Shown in pieces: positions 1 through 10,471 of a stretch of 64,000 nt of DNA (within the stretch, counting starts at the first letter, position 1; each line of letters starts with the position of its first letter). The translations under genes were made by a program, and so were the position numbers. The stretch is from Sacculina carcini (taxonomy: Eukaryota > Arthropoda > Thecostraca > Sacculinidae). The stretch covers positions 7,944,001 to 8,008,000 of the forward strand of contig OU696571.1 of assembly GCA_916048095.2 (NCBI GenBank). Reading direction: 5' to 3'. Below the pieces are notes generated by a model. The model did not search any database. It saw nothing but the letters and a program-made list of their open reading frames with translations, and was not told where the DNA came from.

Positions 1-1167
1 GGAGTCACCCTGGGCCACGGCGGAGTCACACCCGAGGTCGACGTCTCGCTAGCAGCTCTGCCGAAACACCGTACAGTGCCCAGTGTGCTTCGCTCAAACA
101 CACTGGAGCGAATTCATTCTTACGGACGGTATACTGCCGTGTACACTGATGGATCTAAGTCGGCCAGTGGTGTGGGTTGTACGTTTGTAAGTGGAGGTAC
201 GTGCCGCTCGGGCACGCTGCCACCGAGCGCCTCCATTTACACGGCTGAAATTTACGCTATCCTGCTGGCCCTAGTTTTTATTCGCTCATCTTCGTTTTCA
301 TTGTTTTTAGATTTATCTGACTCCCTTAGTGTTTTAACTTCATTATCGTCTCTCTCCTTACATTCTCTTATACAGAAGATGTTTATCTCTCTTGACATCA
401 TCCGCCATCAGGGCAAGCGTGTAAAGTTCTGCTGGATTATGACCCATATTGGTAATTTGGCAACGAGCGAGCTGACAGAGCCGTAAAAAGGGCTGCTGAA
501 CGAGACTTTTATTCATTTTATTTTAACTTTCCCATTCCGTATTCGGACTTTTATCCTATTACACATCGTTTTATCCGTTCTCGCTGGCAGCTCTCCTGGG
601 ACGAATGTGGTACTAACAAACAAAAAGCAGTGAAGCCCGAAATCGGACATTGGATGCGCTCTTATCTCCGGAAGAGGTCCGAGGAGGTGGCGCTGTGTCG
701 TCTGCGTGTGGGTCACACGTACGACACGCATCGCCATCTTCTACTCGGACAACCTGAACCCACGTGCAGTGCATGTAATGCACGTCTCTCCATGCAACAC
801 ATCCTGGTGGAATGTCCATCATTCTCAGAGGCTCGTCAACGTTGTCTTGGATCCGTTCGGACTATTGACGAGGTTTTTGGACAGCAGCAATCGGCGGTCA
901 TTGAGGGCCGCATTTTTGAATTTGTACGGTTTTTGCCTTTTAGAACTATTTATTGAATTTTTTGTATTGACATTCACATTCATTTCTTTCACCGTCACCC
1001 TTATTTATTTCATTGCTCCATTCTTCATATTCATTAATTAATTTGCTTTAAGTTTCAATAGACTGGGGGTGCCGTATGTTCCTAAAGACCGGTGCACCCC
1101 AAAACACAAATCAACAACAAAGAATAATAAAGATGAAGAATAAAGAATGATAATTAAAATAATAAAG
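1..1167 (+). mobile_element. 3' end of an I-group LINE with RNase H domain
   Basis: This is the downstream end of a non-LTR retrotransposon ORF2, entering from outside the window. An RNase H domain is readable: YTDGSKSASGVGC (first catalytic Asp), TAEIYAIL (Glu) and SDSLSVL (second Asp). Near base 450-458 the frame shifts and continues with GNERADRA, the usual last-Asp block. The same frame then runs to a stop at 954-956 and includes a Cys/His motif (CSACNARLSMQHILVEC) typical of the C-terminus of I/R1/LOA-type LINEs. The 3' UTR ends in an A-rich, AATAA-containing tail at about 1110-1167. Jockey-clade LINEs lack RNase H, so an I-group element is preferred. One frameshift is visible, so it is dead. 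Confidence 0.8.
76..956 (+). pseudogene. LINE ORF2 C-terminus: RNase H plus Cys/His tail, one frameshift
   Basis: RNase H would remove the RNA strand of the cDNA hybrid during target-primed reverse transcription. The first part reads in one frame from base 76 to about 450 and the second from 459 to the stop at 954-956. The middle of the RNase H domain is Ser/Leu-rich and less well conserved, which fits relaxed constraint. The reverse transcriptase would lie upstream of the window. Family membership is clear from the DGS/TAEIYA/GNERAD order; the exact clade is inferred. Confidence 0.75.
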
Positions 1168-1578
1168 AATTGTGCCACCTGCTGTTTTTTTAAACTGTTT
1201 CAGATTTTAGCATAGAAAACGGTTCTCAAACACTGCTTTCTTACACGATGATTAACTCAATTATTGAATGCAAAACTGTACTGTACATAGAAGTGCCGCA
1301 CATTACCGTGCAAAATGATATTAGGGCTTTCAGACACATTAAACAATTGTATTGTGCATATTTAATGATAATTCAATTTGATAGGGTCACTAATAGCATA
1401 AATAACTCATGTGCTGATGAGAAATTTTTCATTCAGCATCCGAAATATATCATTTCCATAATTTGAATTATTTGCATGACTCTTCAAAAAAACGTGTTTT
1501 TTTTGTCGAGGATTTTTTTTTGGCAAAAAGCCGGTTATTTTACAAAAAAACGTCGGTTTTTTTGAGGTCGCATCTCTA
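1168..1578 (+). mobile_element. Right-hand remnant of a non-autonomous hAT (same family as 57424-59020)
   Basis: These bases align almost throughout with 58616-59020, including the stretch around TCAGATTTTAGCATA, the CTGTACATAGAAGTGCCGCA block and the terminus GAGGTCGCATCTCTA. The left half is missing in the window. The join falls at the A-rich tail of the preceding LINE, and similarity to the full copy starts just inside that tail (AAAATAATAAA). This is what one expects if the LINE inserted into the hAT copy. No coding capacity is seen. Confidence 0.8.
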
Positions 1579-1589
1579 CTCTGATGTGT

Positions 1590-3180
1590 CTAACCTGTCT
1601 AAGAGTCCCTCTCCTCGCGTCGAGCGTCGACAAGTGGATGGTATACCGTCTGGCATACTCGTGTCGACTTCCACCGGCGTGGACCGTTCCAGAGTGTCTG
1701 CAACGCGAGATCTTTGACTCGATGCACAGATTGAATCGTCCAAGTGCACGTGCAACACATAGACTCATATCTATGAGGTAGGCGTTCTCGCGGCTCTCTT
1801 CAAAAGTAGCGGCATGGATCAAATGTTGCGTCGAGTGCCAGCGTTGCAAGATAATTAGACATCAGAGCACACCTCTGAGTCGACCAGCGCTGCCGACCTC
1901 TCGATTCGAGGCCTTACATGTGGACATTGTCGGACCATTACCGGAGACCTACGGCTACAAATACTTTTTTACCATAATAGATAGGTATACGAGGTACCCG
2001 GAAGCCGTTCCATTGTTGGATATCACCTCATCTAGCTGCGTCAAAGCGCTGTTAGAGTGGATCGCACGTTTCGGTCTTTGCCTGCACATCACTTCCGACA
2101 GAGGCACTCAGTTTGTCTCCGATCTACGGAAGGAGTTGTGGTCAATGATGGGAGTGAAATTTATGACCACATGCGCCTACATGCCGCAGCGGAACGGGAT
2201 CATCGAGAGGGTGCATCGGCAACTGAGAGCGTCAATCATTACTGCCTTGAGTGACTAATCTGACTTGCCGCCAGCTCTTCCGATTTTGATGATGGGTCTT
2301 CGAGCGACGCATACACCTGACTTAGACTCTTCACCAGCTGAGTTGATATTTGGAGAACCAATGAGATTGCCAGGACAATTTTTCTCCCAGGCAGCGTCAC
2401 AACCGACTACTGAAACGGTTCGTCGCTTGACCACCGCCATGTTTCGCCTGCGTCAAGTGCCTACCACTTGACATGGTCGCTACGAGCAACAACTATCATT
2501 CGTTTCGTCGGACCTATCTACAGCAACTCGTGTTTTCGTAAGAGTTGATGCGCTCCGACCACCGCTGACACCGCCTCACCAGGATCTTTATGCCCTCGTA
2601 ATTCGGGTCCCCAAAGGGTACGTGCTGCACCGCGGCGGTCGTCGTGAGACAGTTGCAGTGGGCAGACTAAAGCCGGTATTCCTGGAGAGGGACGACTGCA
2701 CGTCACCCCTTCCACCCCCACCGGCTCCTCTAGTTACTCCTGTTGCTACCATTAATGACCGCCCGACCAGGATCGTCTGGTCTCGTCGCAGCAGACCTAT
2801 TCGACCACCTGCTTGTTTCACGTCATTTGTTTGCTGATTAGTCATTACCGTGTACTATTGGCTTGTGTAGATCTTTCACATTATCATCGTCCTCATTATC
2901 ATGTATTCGTTTTTTAAACGTTTATATTGTCAGTGTATCGGTGCCCAGTACATGGGGGGAAGCTGTGGCCACATGTGCGAGTGGCGCCGTGGGGGTGTGA
3001 TCATTGGCTCCGCCCATCACTAGCGCGTCTGAGTATGCGCGTGCGCGTGCGTGCGCGCGTGTGTACGTGACAATACACCATTCTTTCGTTACGTTCTGTG
3101 TAGTAAGCAGCGCTTTTACAGTATCATGGCTCTTGTGGTGTACTTGTCTTCTATTGTACCAACTTTAGAAGGGAAATTGG
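1590..3180 (+). mobile_element. Ty3/Gypsy LTR element fossil, 3' half (integrase and LTR)
   Basis: Parts seen in order: the N-terminal zinc-binding region of integrase (ATHRLISMR, then CCVECQRC), the integrase catalytic core beginning MDIVGPLPE with TSDRGTQF and ERVHRQLR, a C-terminal tail, and a probable 3' LTR. The order and the integrase type are those of Ty3/Gypsy. Gag, protease, RT and RNase H are not in the window. The element is broken, with several lesions, and looks old. The preceding hAT end at 1578 suggests the hAT may have inserted into this element. Confidence 0.8.
2950..3180 (+). repeat. Candidate 3' LTR of the Gypsy fossil
   Basis: A G-rich tract (CATGGGGGGAAG) that could be a polypurine tract precedes a TGTGGCC start. 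The segment is non-coding and runs to about 3177. The following bases, TTGGCGCCCTGCCAG, resemble a tRNA primer-binding site, which is normally found after a 5' LTR. No second LTR copy is in the window to confirm the ends. Confidence 0.4.
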
Positions 3181-3348
3181 CGCCCTGCCAGTAGCGACGG
3201 CCGGTCACTCTACACCAGAACAGCTGATCGCGGCAGGACATTCCGGCCAGTTACCCGGTCAACCAGTCGGGCAGACACCGGTATGTGTATGTGACTGTTT
3301 TTTTCTGAGCCGTATATATGTTGTGTGTGAACGGGGGCTGGTTGTGTA

Positions 3349-3573
3349 ATGTGTATGTGTGTTTGTATGTGCGCTTCTGTTGGTGAGTGCATGTGTGCGT
3401 TTGTTATGTATGAGCGAAGACCTGTGCGTTCATGTATCAGCGACTGTTTTCGTTCAATGCGCGCTTTTGTATGTGTATGTGTGTGTATGTGCGCTTCTCT
3501 GGGTGCATGTGTGCGTTTCTATGAGCGAAGACCTGTGCGTTTATGTATCAGCGATTGCTTTCGTTCAATGTGC
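3349..3573 (+). repeat. Two-copy tandem duplication, about 120 bp period, TG-rich
   Basis: 3349-3462 and 3470-3573 are near copies. Both hold TGTATGTGCGCTTCT, then GAGCGAAGACCTGTGCGTT, then ATGTATCAGCGA and TTTCGTTCAATG. They differ by a few substitutions and short indels. They lie just upstream of the LINE endonuclease ORF on the same strand, in the position of the inter-ORF spacer of a two-ORF LINE. Confidence 0.85.
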
Positions 3574-3759
3574 ACCGCATTTCGGTGCAGGTTCATTTAT
3601 CACTGAAGTAGCATTGGACATGCAAACTCCCGAACTAAGCATTGCACCTTACCATTCACTTTGCTTAAACTTGCGCAGTCTCATGTATTCCCGGAAAATA
3701 TCAGCTTGAGCTGCTCACTTCACTCTCGATATTGTGGAACCTAACTAACGTCAACTACT

Positions 3760-4761
3760 GTGAATACCGAAAACAATGGCGCACCCCGACCGCTAACCGA
3801 ATTTTTCGGAGATGATGTAGATGAATCTAATGAAATGAGTATGTGTGATACGCTCAACACTGAGTACGGAACTTATGATTTGAACAGTTTTAAACAAAAA
3901 TCTGCTTCTTTCAAAAGTAAGCTTTCTGTAATCCATATAAATGCTAGAAGCCTGAGAGCAAATTTTGACGATGTTCTGATGTTTCTAAATGACCTGAAAA
4001 CCGTTGTGCACATAATTGCTGTAACAGAGACATGGTTCGATGATAACACTCCACTATTTCCAAATTTATGGTTATCAGTTATTTTCATTGCACAGAACAA
4101 ATTGCAAGGGAGGTGGCGTAGCCTTGTACGCACGGGTCTACGTCTGACGGGTCTACGCTTGACGTCTACAATCCAGTCCTGGTACTGGAAAGCACACAGA
4201 AAGTTGAAAATCTCTACGAATGTGTCACTATAAAATGTAAAGTAGGAAATATAAGCGTCGTGGTGTCATCAGTTTATAGGATGCCCTCATCCAGTATAGA
4301 AGACTTCAATGCCAACTTGTCGGACCTGTTTGAAAATTGTAACGTGAAAAATTGCTTCATACTAGGCGATTTTAACGTTAACACTTTGAACATAGAACAA
4401 ACGCATACAATACTCTTTCTGAACGCAATGTACAGTCTCGGTTTTCTACCGCTTATAAAAACGCCAACTAGGATAACCCAAAACTCTGCTACTTTAATCG
4501 ACAACATTTTTTTGTAATTCAGTGGATAAAACCTTGATTGCAGGCACGATCTGTTACGATTTAAGTGACCATACACCGATATTTGTGATTGCAAATCTTC
4601 AAAAAAACGAAATACAATCGCGAAAACGCGCTTATTTTCGGGAAATGAATCACGTACAACAGGAGAAGTTTTGCTATTTGTTGCGCAACTATGATTGGCA
4701 GTCCGTGAAGTGCGAGGATGCTAACTCCTCTTTCGATTGTTTTTTAGGATTTTTTTTTTAA
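3760..4761 (+). pseudogene. LINE ORF2 endonuclease domain
   Basis: The endonuclease nicks the target to prime reverse transcription. Visible motifs are IHINARSLRANFDD (the N-motif), VTETWFDD (the ETW motif), VVSSVYRMP, LGDFNVN, TLIDNIF and SDHTPIF, the standard order of LINE EEP endonucleases. Three reading frames are used: 3760 to about 4110, 4260-4517 and 4522-4761. There are therefore at least two frameshifts. Around 4130-4165 the words GGGTCTACG and TGACGG recur, a small local duplication that coincides with the first frame break. Confidence 0.8.
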
Positions 4762-4783
4762 GTTAACTGATGAATGTTTCCCC

Positions 4784-5594
4784 ATGAAAGAAGTAACATA
4801 CAGCCGAACAAAATACCAGCCTTGGCTCACTAAAGGTCTAAAAACCTCTTGTAAACGAAAACTGAGGCTGTATAATCAGTGCATTCGGAACCCTGATATA
4901 CAACCCGTTTACAAAAATTATAGAAACAGGCTAACCAGTTTATTGCATCTCGCTAAGCGTCGCTATAATGAAGAAAAGATGATAGAGTACAAACACAACA
5001 TGAAGAAAACATTGGATACAATAAATGATGTCCTCAAAAAGAAGAACAGAGCTGAGCAGCTGAGCAAACATAACAACTGCTTAATAAAAGGTGAAAAAGA
5101 CATAGCTGATGGATTCAACAATTTCTTCGTCAACATTGGGAGAGAATTATAATCGAAAATACCTATACATTCGAAACAATTACCGCAAAGTATCCACATA
5201 AATGAAAACACAATGTTTGTTGGACCAACTGATAGAAATGAAATTCGGAATATCATTAAACTGAGCGCCAGCAAAAACTCCTACGATTACTATGGCCTTA
5301 ACATGAAAATTATCAAACTATCTTGTGACTTCATTTTAGAACCTTTAGAGTATATAATTAACCAACCATTGAGCCAAGGGATATTTCCAGAAAAAATGAA
5401 AATTTCCAAAGTTGTTCCGATTTTTAAAAATGGCGACAAAACATTGTTCACAAATTATAGGCCGATATCTCTACTATCACAGTTTTCAAAGATCTTAGAA
5501 AAAGTCTTTGACAAACGATTGAGCGACTTCTTGAAAAAATTTTCTATCATCGACCAATGTCAGTATGGATTCCAGTCAGGAAAGAGTGTAAATC
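4784..5594 (+). pseudogene. LINE ORF2 linker and reverse transcriptase fingers
   Basis: The part 4784-5152 is the basic linker between endonuclease and RT (YQPWLTKGLKTSCKRKLRLY is its signature). From 5213 the RT fingers follow: KISKVVPIFKNGDKTLFTNY, RPISLLSQFSKILEKVFD and QYGFQSGKS, which are RT motifs 0 to 2a. The reading stops where the LTR element enters at 5597. Both parts share one frame but are separated by a stop at 5150-5152 and an altered stretch to about 5212. Confidence 0.8.
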
Positions 5595-5596
5595 AT
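5592..5596. repeat. Left 5-bp target-site duplication (ATCAT) of the nested Gypsy
   Basis: ATCAT precedes the left LTR and is repeated exactly after the right LTR at 8449-8453. The same bases were a single copy in the LINE before insertion. Confidence 0.85.
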
Positions 5597-5834
5597 TATA
5601 ACGTCGGGATATGGAAAAAGGCGTGGCACAAAACAACACTATATTACACAAACACACGACACAAGACCTACCCAAAGCCTGAATCCAACCCCGATCGAAC
5701 TTACCATTTGACCTCGCAATTGTTACGCCCTGTTACCCGATTGGCTGAACAGTTACACGTCATCGTCTCAATTTACCGCACAAACGCAACAAACACAATA
5801 TGAGAGACAATAATGGATCACCATAGACACTACA
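5597..5834 (-). repeat. 3' LTR of the nested Gypsy element
   Basis: It begins TATAACGTCGGG and ends CACTACA on the plus strand, so in element orientation it starts TGTAGTG. It is almost identical to 8220-8448, apart from an extra ACTATATTA-like insertion near 5640 and a small difference near 5770. Confidence 0.9.
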
Positions 5835-6924
5835 TATTCCCCTCCTTAAAGCAGAACGTAACACTTGCCGAAAACCCAATCTTTGCTTATTATCTCGCCC
5901 TAAGCCTGACTTTGTTCACACGAGCCTGTCTCCAGCGACGGCGGCCACTTCGAGATGGTGGCAGCTCCGTTAAATTGCGATTGAGATCTGCCGGCCGTAT
6001 CTCGCCGGGCTCGCCGTAGTCTACCGACGACTCGACTTCTTGGTGAGCCATTGCATCGGCGATCGGCTCTTCCATAGTGGAGCCTGAAGTGTCGCCGACG
6101 GGTACTGACGTCTGCGGTAGCAAATCAATCTCGTCGTCCTCCTGTTCCTGTGGTGGCTTCTCGAACGACGAACAGCTGGCTGCTGGCACGAGATGGGCGG
6201 CGTTACGTGTCGATCCGTCAGATAACCGATACGAAGTGGGGCCGTTTTGATTCTGCACCACAAGAGGACCCCGGAACGTTGACTCTCCCTTTGGCACATG
6301 CCCGTGCCGACGGACGTAGACGCAATCGTCAACCTGGAACCCAGGTTCTCGGACCGCGTTACGTGCGTTGAAGACAACCGCATTCCGTTGTTGTTGCTTC
6401 GACACACGCTGGCCCGGATCATCTCTCGTCGGCCTGTCGTCTATCACGGGCAGCGCCAGTCGCATGATTCTCCCGTGAAGCAGCTCCGAAGGAGACACGC
6501 CCGTACTGCAGTGCGGTGTGCTTCGTTAGTGCGCCAACTGCGACCTGATGAAATCCGCGAACCGTGCCGACACAGGCACTTGGCCTATCCAAGGCTTAAA
6601 GGTCCGGTTGAATCTTTCTATTGCAGCATTTCCTCTCGGCCAATAGGGTGAAGATCGCCTGTGCTTGACACCTCTCACCGTCAGGTACTTCTCAAACTCG
6701 GCGCTGGTGAACGGAGTACCGTTGTCGGTGACGATTTCGTCGGGGAATACCTCGCGAGACCACACAACACGGAGAAACTCCGACGCTGTTTCTGTTGTGA
6801 CCGAAGGCACCAGACAGATCTCCGCCCACTTAGACCTGTAGTCTGTCAGCGTGATAGCGTAACGGCACTCTGGTGGAGCTACGCTGATGGGTCCGACGAC
6901 ATCCATGCCGAGTTTTGACCAGCA

Positions 6925-8169
6925 TTAATCTGGCAGTGGAACGCTGGTCAGCGGTGCAGGCTTGCACTTGTCCACCTGAGACAGAGTTCCTTCACGCGGA
7001 CGAATCGTCATGCCCAGCTCTGCTATCGCCGGCAACCCAAGGATTCCCTCCGACGACGCTGTGTCGATGACGTAGAACGTGGTATTCGTTGTGCGCTGTT
7101 CCACTGTCACCGTCGCTGCCATTGTGCCGATCACATTGAGCTGTTGTTTGCCGACTCCGAACAGTCGTGTGTCGGACGGCATCAAAGCAGTACCCTTAAA
7201 ATGGGCCCTGGCCAGCGGAAGACTGATTACCGACACGCTGGCCCCGGTGTCGACCTGCAGCTGGAGACGCGCCGTCTTGCCTGAATCGACTGAAACAACT
7301 GCGTCACACATCATTTTCGAGTCTTTAGGCACGTGACACGACAATAGTGTCACTCCTCTCACCTTTGTGTCGCGTGCTGATTTCCCTTTCGATCGGCAGA
7401 CCACCGCCCAATGACCGTTCCGTCCACATGCGTTGCACGTGCTTTTGCGTGCAGGGCAGAAGTCCATCCGCGGAGTTTTGTGATGGCGGCCGCAGTACGA
7501 GCATTTCTCGCTACTGGACGACGGACTTTTTGCAATAGCCACACCGTCTCCGCTCGTCCGATGGTGTTGTCTGTTGACGCTCCTGGTCGCGTTCACTTCG
7601 CCGACGTTATCAGTATCCCGTGTCATTTTGGAGGAATGCTCCCGTGAAGTCTCATAGGCCTCAGCTATTCGCAGAAGAGAGTCCAGCGTCAGCGTTGGCT
7701 CCTGGAGAAACCGTTCCCGCAGGCGCTTGTGCAATGTGTACCCGACGACCTGATCACGCACTAGTTCGTCTGTGAGTGCAAGATACTGACAATTGAGCGC
7801 TAGAGTGCGGAGCGCAGAGACAAAATCTGCTGTCGACTCGGACTCCCGTTGGCGTCGCTGTTGAAAGGCAAACCGCTCGGCGATCACGTTCACTTTCGGA
7901 GCGTAGTGTTGAGTGAGCTGCCGCTTCAACTTGTCAGTCTCGGATTCGCCTTCTCTCTTCGCTTCCGTTGGCAACGCCTTGTAGGCGCGCGCAGCCTCGG
8001 CGCCAATGCAATGCATCAGTAGTGCACGACGACGAGAATCCGTGTACGTGTCGCCGCCCACTGCCTCCAAGTAATTCACAAAAGTTTCAAGCCACTCGGT
8101 CCATGGAACCTGAGGCTTCCCTGGACGAGGCAAGAACTGGTCAGGTGGTGGGATACCGTTGTTACTCAT
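6925..8169 (-). CDS. gag-protease ORF of the nested Gypsy fossil
   Basis: A 414-residue reading frame begins just inside the right-hand (5') LTR. The N-terminal two thirds are a Gypsy-type capsid region (residues about 1-200, rich in Arg/Glu, with the conserved WLETFVNYLEAVG-like start). Next come a CX2C zinc cluster (CSYCGRHH) and a CCHC knuckle (CNACGRNGHWAVVC) at about residues 225-265. A pepsin-like protease with the active-site triad LQVDTGASVS and a GILGLPAI flap-side motif follows to about residue 390. It is described here only as a fossil part. Confidence 0.85.
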   Translation of the reverse strand: MSNNGIPPPDQFLPRPGKPQVPWTEWLETFVNYLEAVGGDTYTDSRRRALLMHCIGAEAARAYKALPTEAKREGESETDKLKRQLTQHYAPKVNVIAERFAFQQRRQRESESTADFVSALRTLALNCQYLALTDELVRDQVVGYTLHKRLRERFLQEPTLTLDSLLRIAEAYETSREHSSKMTRDTDNVGEVNATRSVNRQHHRTSGDGVAIAKSPSSSSEKCSYCGRHHKTPRMDFCPARKSTCNACGRNGHWAVVCRSKGKSARDTKVRGVTLLSCHVPKDSKMMCDAVVSVDSGKTARLQLQVDTGASVSVISLPLARAHFKGTALMPSDTRLFGVGKQQLNVIGTMAATVTVEQRTTNTTFYVIDTASSEGILGLPAIAELGMTIRPREGTLSQVDKCKPAPLTSVPLPD

Positions 8170-8219
8170 ACTAGATTATGAATAAGCCAACTAAATTGAA
8201 AAAAACCCTCGTCGCCAAA

Positions 8220-8448
8220 TATAACGTCGGGATATGGAAAAAGGCGTGGCACAAAACAACACACAAACACACGACACAAGACCTACCCAAAGCCTGAATC
8301 CAACCCCGATCGAACTTACCATTTGACCTCGCAATTGTTACGCCCTGTTACCCGATTGGCTGAACAGTTACACGTCATCGTCTCAATAACCGCACAAACG
8401 CAACAAACACAATATGAGAGACAATAATGGATCACCATAGACACTACA
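8220..8448 (-). repeat. 5' LTR of the nested Gypsy element
   Basis: Right-hand LTR, the 5' one in element orientation. Directly inside it the minus strand reads TTTGGCGACGAGGG, in the place of the primer-binding site and leader seen in many Gypsy elements. Confidence 0.9.
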
Positions 8449-8453
8449 ATCAT
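8449..8453. repeat. Right 5-bp target-site duplication (ATCAT)
   Basis: Exact repeat of 5592-5596. LINE coding sequence resumes immediately afterwards with HALLDSLNYITDAIDKN. Confidence 0.85.
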
Positions 8454-9589
8454 GCTCTTCTGGACTCACTAAATTATATTACTGATGCCATCGACAAAAA
8501 TCTCATAACTGTAGGGGTGTTTGTTGATCTAAAAAAAGGCTTCGATACGGTAAACCAAAAAATTCTTCTCAAAAAGCTCGAACAGTGCGGAATTAGGGGA
8601 CAAGGTCACAAATGGCTGACTAGCTACCTCGAATCTCGTAAACAAACTGTGTGTTTCAATAATTCAAAAACTTACTCTGAAATCATGGACATTGCTTGTG
8701 GTGTTCCTCAAGGATCGATCTTGGGACCCAAACTCTTCATCATATACATAAATGATCTTTTTCAAGTGCCAATGAATTGCAAAAGAGTTTTGTTTGCAGA
8801 TGACACCACATTATTTTTCTCAGGCTCAGACATGTGTGTACTCAGACGAACCATCACCGAAAATTTGAATACTTTGGTAACCTGGCTTAATGTTAATAAG
8901 CTTACTCTAAACATTGAAAAAACGGTTTCAGTAGTTTTCAGCAAAACAAAAACTGATACGAAATTGCCGCTCGATATAAACTCAGTGCAAATCAAACAAC
9001 TGAATGAGGCAAAATTCCTGGGAGCGTATATAGATAGAGATCTAAGCTGGAAGCCCCAAATTAAAATGCAAACCTCCAAATTAGCCAAACTTGCTTGTTT
9101 ATCAGGAAAATCAGGCAATCACTGAATGAACAAACATCTATAACTGTCTACAAAACACTGGTTCAACCTGTTCTATATTACTGTGATGAGACATGGGGCT
9201 CTACGTACAAACATTCCATAAAATGTATCACAACACTGCAAAAAAGAATTATAAGATCCATCGGTTGTCTGAAACACTCTGAGACTACTGAACCTTTACG
9301 GAGAAAGTACAGTCTTTTATTATTTGATGAATTGGTGCAGTTCAACGTTGGATGCCTTATGTACAAAATTCACAAGGGGAACATTCCGAAAAATCTTAGC
9401 TTTCACTTCAAAATTAACCGCAGACACCCAGAGAAGTTCTTCATTAAGTTTCCCAGAACTCGTTGTAGGCAATTCAATTTTTTCGTCAGAGGTCCCTCAC
9501 TCTGGAATAATTTGGACATAACGCTAAAAAACTGTCCTGGTATAAAAACGTTTAAAATAAAGCTGAGAAAGACTCTCATGTATAAATGA
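8454..9589 (+). pseudogene. LINE ORF2 reverse transcriptase palm, thumb and C-terminus
   Basis: The reverse transcriptase copies the LINE RNA at the nicked target. The RT motifs continue from the other side of the inserted Gypsy: VFVDLKKGFDTVN (motif A), GVPQGSILGPKLF (motif B) and VLFADDTTLF (the catalytic FADD, near 8793-8804), then LNIEKT and KFLGAYIDRDLSW of the thumb. A frame change occurs near 9095-9120, after which the C-terminal domain reads YKTLVQPVLYYCDETWGS and then RTRCRQFNFFVRGPSLWNN. That final block is characteristic of CR1/L2-group ORF2 proteins. The stop is at 9587-9589. Confidence 0.85.
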
Positions 9590-9899
9590 CTCTCCACTGA
9601 AAGTCGGGTGCGCCTCCACACCTTCACATCGTCGCAATACAGGCACCAGCGGGACAGGGATGCGCCAACATGGAAATGTGCGTGTGTGTGTGTGTTTTGT
9701 GTACTGTGTATGTGCGTAAGTATACATGTGTAGGTGTACATTCATGTATGCGTGTGCGTGTGTGTGTGAGTGTGTTACTGTAGACGAGCATGTATGTGGA
9801 AGACCGTAGATCGGTCTCTTTGGACGAGCCGATAAGCCACTGTTGGCTTTGGCCACTTTATAATGATATGTGTCAACTGAAATTGAATATGTCCAATAC

Positions 9900-9926
9900 A
9901 ATGAACTGAACTGAACTGAACTGAAA
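9900..9926 (+). repeat. ACTGA tandem tail, LINE 3' end
   Basis: About four head-to-tail copies of ACTGA close the LINE 3' UTR. Short tandem 3' tails instead of poly(A) are a known feature of CR1/L2-type LINEs. Confidence 0.7.
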
Positions 9927-10437
9927 TTTCGTTAGAAGTTTCCTACAGGTGTTTCTATAGTGTTGTTGTTTTGGCAGGTTGTTTTCGGCCGATGTCGACC
10001 ACTCCAGGCTGGAATCGATCTGTATCAGTAAATATGACTGAAAATAGCTGCAAACGTTGATCTGATATACAAGTAACATTTTGATTATTTGAGTTTCGGT
10101 TATTTACCTTCTTTTCATTTGTTATATTGCCAGTCCTACATTTGTGGAGTGCTCTTCTATGCATGAGTATGTGCATATTTTCTATGCATGAGTATGTGCA
10201 TATTTACGATTAATGATCGTACGTTCGGCGACATTGATGAGGTGAGAGTAATGATATCTGATTTCAATGTATGTTCTAATGTGTGCGTCAGGTGTTATAA
10301 CGGTGAATATGCATATGAGGGTCGTGTGCGGTGCATCACAGGCTTAATGCGCTCTGTGATGTCTGTGATGAAGACACGTCTGTGAAGAATATCGTCTGTG
10401 ATGAAGACATTGTTGATTAAAATAAACAATTATCGAT

Positions 10438-10471
10438 AGGAAACGCTTCGATAATTATCGAAGCCTTTCCT
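10438..10471. repeat. 34-bp near-perfect palindrome
   Basis: The 20-bp core GCTTCGATAATTATCGAAGC at 10445-10464 is a perfect palindrome. The outer arms AGGAAAC and CTTTCCT extend it with a single mismatch. No flanking gene explains it. Confidence 0.8.

Larger units (their letters stand above)
5597..8448 (-). mobile_element. Ty3/Gypsy LTR element, nested in a LINE, young-looking, defective
   Basis: The 2.85-kb element is flanked by ATCAT and has two LTRs of 238 and 229 bp that differ by one short indel and very few substitutions, so the insertion is recent on the scale of this window. On the minus strand the parts seen are a gag with two zinc knuckles, a retroviral-type aspartic protease (VDTGASVSVISL) and an integrase core (MDVVGPISV, VTDNGTPF, AAIERFNR) with its C-terminal tail. 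Integrase lies downstream of protease as in Ty3/Gypsy. It is shorter than a full element and should be treated as a non-autonomous fossil. Confidence 0.9.
3740..9926 (+). mobile_element. CR1/L2-type LINE, ORF2 nearly complete, split by a Gypsy insertion
   Basis: All ORF2 modules are readable in order: an apurinic-type endonuclease (3760-4600), a linker, reverse transcriptase fingers up to 5594, then, after an inserted LTR element, the palm, thumb and C-terminal domain to the stop at 9587-9589. The 3' UTR contains a TG-rich stretch (9675-9775) and ends in about four copies of ACTGA at 9900-9926, a short tandem tail of the kind CR1/L2-group LINEs use. Several frameshifts break ORF2. ORF1 is not found upstream, where a Gypsy LTR lies instead, so the copy is 5'-truncated or interrupted. 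Confidence 0.85.

Noticed and set aside
1463-1849. Open frames near 1.5-1.8 kb as host genes
   Set aside because: They straddle the hAT end and the integrase start of the Gypsy fossil.
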